Source: Rudanella sp. (lineage in GTDB: Bacteria; Bacteroidota; Bacteroidia; Cytophagales; Spirosomataceae). From it: a DNA stretch of 5,459 bases. Position numbers and translations under genes: made by a program. The notes beneath the pieces were generated by a model, which saw only the letters and a program-made list of their open reading frames with translations, did not search any database and was not told the DNA's origin. The DNA lies in the NCBI GenBank assembly GCA_026785985.1, contig JAJAYX010000570.1:1-5459 (forward strand). The letters are read 5' to 3'. Shown here piece after piece: positions 1 through 4,446 of this stretch (positions are counted from its first letter, which is position 1; each line of letters begins with the position of its first letter).

Positions 1-154
1 GGTTCACATTGAAAGATGGTGATTTTTCGTTATGAAACGGGCAGCAGGCGATATAATTGCTCCCCCGTTTCTTGAGCGACACAAAATCACCGACTACTTC
101 AACAATGTCGGCGGCCTGCTTTATTCGCTCAATGGTGTCGTCGGGGATGCGCAT
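1..154 (-). CDS. dnaG: DNA primase, N-terminal fragment (cut by window edge)
   Basis: DnaG makes the short RNA primers that start leading- and lagging-strand DNA synthesis, working with the replicative helicase. Reading the minus strand from the ATG at 154 gives 51 residues that begin [16 protein letters not shown], continue with a [20 protein letters not shown] helix-turn, and reach [14 protein letters not shown] at the edge. This is the standard opening of bacterial primases. C38 and H41 are the first half of the CHC2 zinc-ribbon that contacts template DNA; the second half (two cysteines) and the TOPRIM catalytic core lie to the left of the window. The start is well supported because primases almost always begin M-x-I-P a few residues before this helix. 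The gene is transcribed divergently from the haloperoxidase-like gene and has its own promoter at 196-226. Nothing in the visible part looks degraded. Confidence 0.95.
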   Translation of the reverse strand, partial: MRIPDDTIERIKQAADIVEVVGDFVSLKKRGSNYIACCPFHNEKSPSFNVN

Positions 155-195
155 GGACAGGAAAACGGTTCAGCTACCTGGCTGAGTTGGATTAA

Positions 196-226
196 CAAAG
201 ATACGACAAAGCGGTTGTTGGGCTAA
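196..226 (-). promoter_or_regulatory. Predicted dnaG promoter (Bacteroidota type)
   Basis: On the minus strand, TATCTTTG (203 down to 196) matches the Bacteroidota -7 consensus TAnnTTTG exactly. Twenty bases upstream sits TTA (226-224) in place of the -33 TTG. Transcription would start near 190, giving a leader of about 35 bases before the dnaG ATG. The -7 match is perfect and the -33 match is partial, so the call is probable but not certain. Confidence 0.6.
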
Positions 227-255
227 CCGGATTTTTGCACGGTAAATTGAGCGGA

Positions 256-286
256 TTGATAGTTTATTCATCTGGCATTACTTTTG
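256..286 (+). promoter_or_regulatory. Predicted promoter of the haloperoxidase-like gene
   Basis: TACTTTTG at 279-286 matches the Bacteroidota -7 consensus TAnnTTTG at every fixed position, and TTG at 256-258 supplies the -33 element with exactly 20 bases between them. Transcription would start near 292, about 50 bases before the ATG at 343. The same arrangement, with the identical -7 octamer and spacing, is found in front of rpsT at 2891-2921, which strengthens both calls. Confidence 0.65.
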
Positions 287-342
287 CTAACTGGAAATTG
301 ATTCATAGTTGTTGTTCACTCAACACGTTAACGTTTTAACTC

Positions 343-1749
343 ATGAAGTTTTCTATACGCATGACCCCGGCTCAATCAGGCCGGTTTTTCCGTTGGTCGT
401 TGTCCGTAATGGGATTGTTGTTGTCGGTACTGTTTTTAGAATCCTGCCGCCAGCAACCACAGGACGATGCGATTACCCCGCAACCCGTGACCAACACAGC
501 CGCTTCAGTTGATAATACGGTTGCCCTGACCTGGTCAGACATGACACTCCGGCTGATTTGGAATAGTCCCGGTTTTACACCACCCGTTGCCGCCCGTGCC
601 ATCGGGTATGCGGGCGTTACCATGTACGAATCGGTGGTGGCGGGAATTCCGGCCAAACGTTCCTTAGTTGGTCAATTGCAGGGATTGACAGCCTTGCCCC
701 AAACAGACTCCAAACAAACCTACAACTGGGCTTTAACGGCCAACGCGGCTCAGGCCACTGTGTTAAAAGCCTTGTTTGCGAATACAACCAATGCCTATAA
801 AACCCAAATCGACTCAATCGAAACGGTTTTGTTTGCCAGCTATAAGGTGGCCAATGCTGCCGTAAACAACCGTTCTGTGGCCTACGGTAAAAGCATTGGT
901 CAAGCCATTTTCGAGTGGTCGAAAACAGATGGTGGTCATGAAGGGTATAGCCGAAATTTTCCAGCAGATTATGTAGTGCCGGTTGGGCCGGGTTTATGGC
1001 AACCGACTGAAAATGGCCGCAAAATTCCGATGCAACCAACCTGGGGCAAAAACCGCACGATGTTGGCCAGCACCGCTGCTATGGCCGTTCCGGCAATTAT
1101 CCCCTATTCAACACAGGTAACGTCGAACTACTTTGCGCAGCATCTGGAAGTTTATACCAAGAACAAATCGCTGACGCAGGAAGAAAAAGAAATCTCGATC
1201 TGGTGGGCCGATGATCCGAGTGAGACATTCACGCCCCCCGGTCACTCCTACAGTTTGGCCCGAACGGCCATAAGTACTGCCAAGGCCGACCTGGCCAAAT
1301 CGGCGGAAGCTCTGGCAAAGGTAGGTATTGCTGTGAACGATGCATTTATCAGTTGCTGGAAATGCAAATACACGTACAATAATCAGCGGCCCTACACCTA
1401 CGTTCGGCTGGCTATCGACCCCAATTGGGTTCCTTTTTGGCCAGCTCCGCCGTTCCCCGGTTTTGTATCAGGCCATGCTACCCAGTCGGCAGCCACGGCC
1501 ATTGTGTTGTCTGATGTGTTTGGAAGCAACTTTGCTTTCACCGACGAATCGCATGTCGGGCGTATTAAAGACACCAAGCGCAACGTCGATTTCAAAGCCC
1601 GGTCTTACAAATCGTTCTGGGAAACCGCCGAAGAGTCAGCCTACTCCCGTTTTCTGGGTGGCATTCATACCCGTCAGGACAACGACACCGGCCTCCGCGA
1701 AGGCCGCAAAGTCGGCCACAATGTTAATGGGTTGAATTGGGGGAAATAA
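343..1749 (+). CDS. Vanadium-dependent haloperoxidase/PAP2-like lipoprotein
   Basis: This 468-residue protein belongs to the superfamily joining vanadium haloperoxidases (halide oxidation by hydrogen peroxide) with type 2 phosphatidic acid phosphatases. The oxyanion-binding motifs are intact: K342-x6-R349-P350, S376-G377-H378, and S435-R436-x5-H442-x3-D446. By analogy with the fungal chloroperoxidase, K342, R349, S376, G377 and R436 hold vanadate or phosphate, H442 binds the metal and H378 is the acid-base residue. The usual PSGH is VSGH here. The N-terminus has a basic stretch, a hydrophobic core at about 19-32 and a lipobox-like L-E-S-C35, so a lipid-anchored exported protein is likely; glutamate at the -2 position is unusual. 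The ATG at 343 gives the best signal peptide; an ATG at 361 is possible. The gene appears monocistronic, with a promoter at 256-286 and a terminator at 1752-1779. Sequence alone does not tell peroxidase from phosphatase or show the halide used. Confidence 0.9.
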   Translation: MKFSIRMTPAQSGRFFRWSLSVMGLLLSVLFLESCRQQPQDDAITPQPVTNTAASVDNTVALTWSDMTLRLIWNSPGFTPPVAARAIGYAGVTMYESVVAGIPAKRSLVGQLQGLTALPQTDSKQTYNWALTANAAQATVLKALFANTTNAYKTQIDSIETVLFASYKVANAAVNNRSVAYGKSIGQAIFEWSKTDGGHEGYSRNFPADYVVPVGPGLWQPTENGRKIPMQPTWGKNRTMLASTAAMAVPAIIPYSTQVTSNYFAQHLEVYTKNKSLTQEEKEISIWWADDPSETFTPPGHSYSLARTAISTAKADLAKSAEALAKVGIAVNDAFISCWKCKYTYNNQRPYTYVRLAIDPNWVPFWPAPPFPGFVSGHATQSAATAIVLSDVFGSNFAFTDESHVGRIKDTKRNVDFKARSYKSFWETAEESAYSRFLGGIHTRQDNDTGLREGRKVGHNVNGLNWGK

Positions 1750-1751
1750 AC

Positions 1752-1779
1752 AAACCGGGCTGTTGGCCCGGTTTTTTTT
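1752..1779. terminator. Shared hairpin terminator between convergent genes
   Basis: AAACCGGGC (1752-1760) and GCCCGGTTT (1766-1774) form a perfect 9-bp stem around the loop TGTTG, followed on the plus strand by a run of eight T (1772-1779). This is a textbook intrinsic terminator for the haloperoxidase-like gene, starting two bases after its stop. On the minus strand the same hairpin follows the radC stop and is trailed by the T-rich TTTGTTTA, so it probably also ends radC transcription. The radC stop codon (1778-1780) overlaps the T run. Confidence 0.88.
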
Positions 1780-2473
1780 ATAGCAATCCCTCATCCGCGA
1801 AACTCAGATACGTTCGGTCGGTGAAGATCAGGTGATCCAGCACCGGAATGTCTAATAATTGACCGCAGTCGCGGAGTTTGCGGGTCAGGTCTTTGTCGGG
1901 TTGCGAAGGCGTTACGTTGCCCGACGGGTGATTATGCACCAAAATTATTGAACTGGCCAAATGTTCGATGGCGTGCTTGAAAATTAGCTTGGGGTCGGCC
2001 ACCGTCCCAGAAATGCCACCCGAACTCACCTGAACAGGTTTCAGCACTTCGTTGGCCCGGTTGAGCAATAAAATCCAGAACTCTTCGTGGGGTTTGTCCA
2101 TCAGGTGCTGTTTAATTTCGTCGTAAGCATCCCGTGAGCAGGTAATTCGGGTGCGAACGGGCCGGTCGTGCTCCCGCCGGCGACGACCTAACTCCAGAGC
2201 CGCAACAATGCTGATGGCTCTGGCTGCCCCAATTCCCCTAAACTTCGACAGGTCTTTGACGCTCAGTTTGGCCAACTCGTTGAGGTTGTTGCCTACGCTT
2301 TGCAAAATGATTTTCGACACGTCCACCGCTGTCAAATCGGCGGTGCCAGCGTTAATCAGAATAGCAATCAGTTCGGCATCGGAGAGTGCAGCCCGGCCTT
2401 TTAGCATCAGCTTTTCGCGGGGGCGGTCTTCTTCGGCCCAACTCAGAATCTTGAGCGGATTATCGTATGACAT
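1778..2473 (-). CDS. radC: RadC family JAB/MPN domain protein
   Basis: The 231-residue product is a full-length RadC (UPF0758). An N-terminal helix-hairpin-helix region includes FRGIGAARA at about 78-86 and suits DNA binding. The C-terminal JAB/MPN metalloprotease-like fold carries the zinc motif H180-N-H182-P-S-G, then S190 and D193, and the protein ends with the typical YLSFADEGLL. Despite its name, a role in DNA repair is not firmly established for this family; relatives occur near mobile DNA and in competence studies, and the biochemical activity is unsettled. The start chosen is the ATG at 2473, whose product begins MSYDNPLKILSWAEEDRPRE, the normal N-terminus. An upstream in-frame ATG at 2524 would add 17 residues, but they are encoded by the terminator hairpin at 2488-2521, so I reject it. 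The gene lies downstream of rpsT on the same strand and is convergent with the haloperoxidase-like gene. No strong promoter is visible in front of it. Confidence 0.95.
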   Translation of the reverse strand: MSYDNPLKILSWAEEDRPREKLMLKGRAALSDAELIAILINAGTADLTAVDVSKIILQSVGNNLNELAKLSVKDLSKFRGIGAARAISIVAALELGRRRREHDRPVRTRITCSRDAYDEIKQHLMDKPHEEFWILLLNRANEVLKPVQVSSGGISGTVADPKLIFKHAIEHLASSIILVHNHPSGNVTPSQPDKDLTRKLRDCGQLLDIPVLDHLIFTDRTYLSFADEGLL

Positions 2474-2487
2474 TGGGGTATAGGCAT

Positions 2488-2521
2488 AAAAAAACCTCAC
2501 GCCAGTTGGGCATAAGGTTTT
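2488..2521 (-). terminator. Intrinsic terminator after rpsT, just before radC
   Basis: Read on the minus strand, AAAACCTTATGCC (2521-2509) pairs with GGCGTGAGGTTTT (2503-2491) as an uninterrupted 13-bp stem around the loop CAACT, ending in seven T (2494-2488). Two of the pairs are G-U. On the plus strand these become C-A mismatches, so the structure is favoured only in minus-strand RNA. It sits about 65 bases after the rpsT stop and 14 bases before the radC ATG. It most likely ends the rpsT message, and could also act as an attenuator in a radC leader. Confidence 0.82.
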
Positions 2522-2544
2522 CATAGATCGTTGATAGGTAGTAT

Positions 2545-2575
2545 CGAAATTACCAGGTAATCCTGCGGGGGCGAA
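2545..2575 (-). promoter_or_regulatory. Weak candidate promoter for radC
   Basis: On the minus strand, TAATTTCG (2552-2545) differs from TAnnTTTG at one fixed position, and TTC (2575-2573) lies 20 bases upstream where TTG would be expected. A transcript from here would begin near 2538 and carry the whole 2488-2521 hairpin in its leader. This is the only near-match I find between rpsT and radC, and it could be chance. Confidence 0.22.
2549..2561. repeat. 13-bp palindrome ATTACC-A-GGTAAT
   Basis: ATTACC and GGTAAT form perfect 6-bp arms around a single A in the rpsT-radC gap. The one-base centre rules out an RNA hairpin with all six pairs, so a protein-binding site is the more natural reading. 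It overlaps the weak radC -7 candidate by four bases. No partner copy is seen elsewhere in the window, and the function is unknown. Confidence 0.35.
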
Positions 2576-2585
2576 CCCGAAGCGA

Positions 2586-2852
2586 CTAAGCGGTAGCCGG
2601 AGCCATTTTATTTACGAAACGAGCAAGCTTCGATTTGTTGTTCGAGGCTTTGTTTTTGTGAATAACATTGCGCTTGGCCAGACGGTCGAGCGAGGAGGCT
2701 ACCTTCTTGTACAATTCAATCGCCATAGCGTGATCGTGCGTCTCGCGGAGCGTCTTGATCAAATTCCGGGTTGTTTTGTGCTGGTAACGGTTTAACAGAC
2801 GCTTCTTGGCACTCGACCGGATGGCTTTTTTCGCTGATTTATGATTTGCCAT
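2586..2852 (-). CDS. rpsT: Small ribosomal subunit protein S20
   Basis: The 88-residue, strongly basic product begins MANHKSAKKAIRSSAKKR and ends with NKASNNKSKLARFVNKMAP, the conserved S20 (bS20) pattern. S20 is a primary binder of 16S rRNA that helps early folding of the 30S subunit. Its length is normal for the family. The ATG at 2852 is chosen because S20 starts M-A-N-H/I-K-S-A; a further in-frame ATG at 2882 would add ten unrelated residues and lies at the predicted transcription start. There is no Shine-Dalgarno sequence; the bases before the ATG are AT-rich, as is usual in Bacteroidota. The gene has its own promoter at 2891-2921 and its own terminator at 2488-2521, so it is probably expressed mainly alone, although the Dabb-like gene upstream reads in the same direction with no clear terminator between them. 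Confidence 0.97.
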   Translation of the reverse strand: MANHKSAKKAIRSSAKKRLLNRYQHKTTRNLIKTLRETHDHAMAIELYKKVASSLDRLAKRNVIHKNKASNNKSKLARFVNKMAPATA

Positions 2853-2862
2853 TTGTATATAA

Positions 2863-2873
2863 ACGAATTTCGT
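2863..2873. repeat. 11-bp palindrome in the rpsT leader
   Basis: ACGAA and TTCGT flank a single central base, 11 bases before the rpsT ATG. In RNA only a 4-bp stem with a 3-base loop could form, which is weak. It could be a small translational control element or chance in an AT-rich leader. Confidence 0.2.
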
Positions 2874-2890
2874 GTTCTGCAAAAGAGTTG

Positions 2891-2921
2891 CAAAAGTACG
2901 GCTTCTTATTCAGAACATCAA
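2891..2921 (-). promoter_or_regulatory. Predicted rpsT promoter (Bacteroidota type)
   Basis: On the minus strand, TACTTTTG (2898-2891) is a full match to TAnnTTTG, and TTG (2921-2919) stands exactly 20 bases upstream as the -33 element. Transcription would start near 2885, leaving a leader of about 33 bases. The octamer CTTTTGCA recurs 11 bases downstream (2885-2878), over the likely start site. This is the strongest promoter candidate in the window and fits a highly expressed ribosomal gene. Confidence 0.7.
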
Positions 2922-2937
2922 CTGTTTATGGGAAAAA

Positions 2938-3336
2938 CTATTGCTGAATATCTGCGTTGATGACCAACACATTTTCCCAGGCGGCTTCGTTCTCGATTTT
3001 GAACGCTTTAAATTCGTCGCTTTTCTCGAATGCCTTCATGTCTTCTTCGCTCTGAAATGTCAGGTAATGCACGACATCATAGGCTCCGGGCTTGCCGGCA
3101 GGCTCAATTGTGCGTCCTGCACTGTATCCAACAATGGCTTTAGTTTCACGCTTTAATGACGCAAAAGCGTTCATATGCCGTTCGACAGCTTCTTTTTCAA
3201 TGCTGTTTTTGAACTTTATACAAAAAATTTGCTGTTTTTGTGCTTTTCTTGCAGGAGAGTAGGCCCCATAGATGAAAAGAGCAAATGCACAGAAGACGGC
3301 GACAATAAGCAGATAACCTTTTGATTTGCGATTCAT
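2938..3336 (-). CDS. Membrane-anchored Dabb-like protein
   Basis: The 132-residue product has a basic N-terminus (MNRKSKG), one hydrophobic segment at about 8-25 and then a soluble domain from about 37 to 130. That domain resembles the stress-responsive alpha/beta barrel (Dabb) family of dimeric ferredoxin-like barrels: an opening IFCIKFK strand, a helix ending in ASLKRET, the strand IVGYSAGR, VVHYLTFQSEEDMKAFEKSDEFKAF in the usual strand-helix arrangement, and a closing strand VLVINADI. The hydrophobic segment could be an uncleaved anchor or a signal peptide, which would put the domain outside the cytoplasm; most Dabb proteins are cytoplasmic. No catalytic residues can be assigned and the substrate is unknown. 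The ATG at 3336 is the only sensible start, as a stop lies in frame seven codons upstream. The gene stops 16 bp before the rpsT promoter and is divergent from the phospholipase-like gene. Confidence 0.75.
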   Translation of the reverse strand: MNRKSKGYLLIVAVFCAFALFIYGAYSPARKAQKQQIFCIKFKNSIEKEAVERHMNAFASLKRETKAIVGYSAGRTIEPAGKPGAYDVVHYLTFQSEEDMKAFEKSDEFKAFKIENEAAWENVLVINADIQQ

Positions 3337-3359
3337 TGTTATGTGTTTTTGCGATTAAG

Positions 3360-3369
3360 CAAAATTTTG
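3360..3369. promoter_or_regulatory. Palindromic CAAAATTTTG, candidate divergent -7 element
   Basis: CAAAATTTTG is a perfect 10-bp palindrome between two divergent genes. On each strand it reads AAATTTTG, one mismatch from TAnnTTTG. It could thus serve as the -7 element for the Dabb-like gene (leader near 18 bases), the phospholipase-like gene (leader near 50 bases), or both. No good TTG lies at the right distance; on the plus strand TTA (3339-3341) is 20 bases upstream. The call is tentative. Confidence 0.25.
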
Positions 3370-3394
3370 TTCTGTTAAAAACGTTCCTTGTTTC

Positions 3395-3409
3395 AATAGT
3401 TAAACTATT
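3395..3409. repeat. 15-bp perfect palindrome, possible operator
   Basis: AATAGTT (3395-3401) and AACTATT (3403-3409) are perfect inverted arms around one A. The site lies 15 bases before the ATG of the phospholipase-like gene and 58 bases upstream of the Dabb-like gene. Its one-base centre and its place in a divergent intergenic region suit a dimeric regulator's binding site better than an RNA hairpin. No regulator gene is visible in the window. Confidence 0.4.
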
Positions 3410-3424
3410 TCTTGACAAAGTACC

Positions 3425-4441
3425 ATGTCTGTTCAAAGGTATTTATTTTTTGGATTTTTGTGCGTCATCAATCCAACTTTTTTTGGATTTTTTTTTCCGT
3501 TAGATAACCCCACGTCGGTCAACGGGCGGCCAACCTGGGGCTTTCATGCCCATCGGCAAATCAACAGGTTAGCCGTATTCACACTACCTGCCGAGATGAT
3601 GCCGTTTTTTAAACGCCATATCGACTATCTGACCGACAATGCCGTGAACCCCGACCGTCGGCGAGTGGCGGTGGTGGGGGAGGCCCCGCGCCATTTTATC
3701 GACCTCGACGATTATGCCGATACCACGGCTACAACGCTGCCGCGCTTCTACAAGGATGCCGTAACCCGTTATGGCGAAGACACGCTGGCGGCCCACGGCA
3801 TTGTTCCCTGGCATATTCAACTCACCAAGTTCCAATTGACCGAGGCATTCCGCACCCGTGATGTCCGGCGTATTCTGCGCATTGCGGCTGACCTTGGCCA
3901 CTACATTGCCGATGCCAATGTGCCCTTGCATACCACGCGCAACTACAATGGGCAGCTCTCAAACCAACAGGGAATTCATGGCTTTTGGGAATCGAGATTA
4001 CCCGAACTTTACAGCAATCAGTTTGACTTTGTGGTTGGCCCTGCCGATTATGTTCAGTCACCCCAGAAATCGGCCTGGCGGGCTGTGTTTGTGGCTCATG
4101 CTGCCCTGGATTCGGTGCTTCGGTTTGAGCGGGAGTTGACCGCTGAGGTGGGCGATACGCACAAGTTCGGTTTTGAGGAACGAAATGGGATTACAGCCAA
4201 AACCTATGCGGAAGATTTTGCCCGGCAATACCACGAGCGACTTAGGGGGCAGGTGGAGCGACAAATGCGGGCTTCGGTAAAAATGGTTGGTGACTTTTGG
4301 TATACCTGCTGGGTGGATGCCGGTCAGCCAGATATGCGCCTGCTGGCGCGTCAGGAATTAACCGAAACGGACAAAAATGAAGAAGCCGCCGAGCAGAAAA
4401 ACTGGCTCAAGCGGCTGTTCAAGGTTAGGGGGGAGGAGTAG
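3425..4441 (+). CDS. Zinc-dependent phospholipase C/S1-P1 nuclease-like secreted protein
   Basis: The 338-residue product has the trinuclear-zinc fold shared by bacterial phospholipase C and S1/P1 nucleases, which cleave phosphodiester bonds. Likely zinc ligands, by spacing: W38 and H43 (WGFHAH, at the mature N-terminus), an aspartate in IDLDD (93-96), H130 (VPWH), H159 and D163 (GHYIAD), H169 (VPLH), and H185 and E189 (IHGFWES). The H-x3-D-x5-H series and the later H-x3-E match the family closely. Since W38 is expected near the mature start, residues 1-37 should be an export signal; residues 6-25 are strongly hydrophobic, but there is little positive charge at the start and no clear cleavage site. 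The tail (about 310-338) is highly charged. An in-frame stop four codons upstream fixes the ATG at 3425. The gene is divergent from the Dabb-like gene and its stop lies 5 bp from that of the M23 gene. Whether the substrate is lipid or nucleic acid cannot be told from sequence. Confidence 0.88.
   Translation: MSVQRYLFFGFLCVINPTFFGFFFPLDNPTSVNGRPTWGFHAHRQINRLAVFTLPAEMMPFFKRHIDYLTDNAVNPDRRRVAVVGEAPRHFIDLDDYADTTATTLPRFYKDAVTRYGEDTLAAHGIVPWHIQLTKFQLTEAFRTRDVRRILRIAADLGHYIADANVPLHTTRNYNGQLSNQQGIHGFWESRLPELYSNQFDFVVGPADYVQSPQKSAWRAVFVAHAALDSVLRFERELTAEVGDTHKFGFEERNGITAKTYAEDFARQYHERLRGQVERQMRASVKMVGDFWYTCWVDAGQPDMRLLARQELTETDKNEEAAEQKNWLKRLFKVRGEE
3446..3496 (+). repeat. T-tract direct repeats in the signal-peptide coding sequence
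   Basis: TTTTTTGGATTTTT occurs at 3446-3459 and again at 3479-3492, offset by 33 bases (11 codons), so the peptide carries FFGF twice (residues 8-11 and 19-22). The second copy runs into T9 (3488-3496), preceded by T7 (3478-3484). T9 codes for F22-F24; gain or loss of one base would put the rest of the gene out of frame. Confidence 0.7.
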
Positions 4442-4446
4442 TGAGA

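Noticed and set aside
170..185. Small hairpin TCAGC/GCTGA in the dnaG leader
   Set aside because: A 5-bp stem with a 6-base loop and no T run is too weak to call a regulatory structure or terminator.
32..226. A 64-codon plus-strand reading frame at the left end
   Set aside because: It is antisense to the clear dnaG start and its leader, and the product resembles nothing; the minus strand gives an unmistakable primase N-terminus.
617..1039. A 140-codon minus-strand frame inside the haloperoxidase-like gene
   Set aside because: It lies opposite a well-supported gene, has a W/P/R-rich composition typical of an antisense frame, and has no recognisable domain.
1340..1735. A 131-codon plus-strand frame overlapping the haloperoxidase motifs
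   Set aside because: It is a frame-shifted shadow of the region coding for the KxxxxxxRP, SGH and SRxxxxxH motifs; the real frame carries the conserved residues.
2474..2524. A 17-residue N-terminal extension of RadC from the ATG at 2524
   Set aside because: The extension is encoded by the terminator hairpin and its T run, and is absent from the normal RadC N-terminus, which begins at 2473.
4338..4352. GCGCC/GGCGC hairpin near the end of the phospholipase-like gene
   Set aside because: It is a short GC-rich stem within coding sequence, about 90 bases before the stop and without a following T run, so it is not a convincing terminator.
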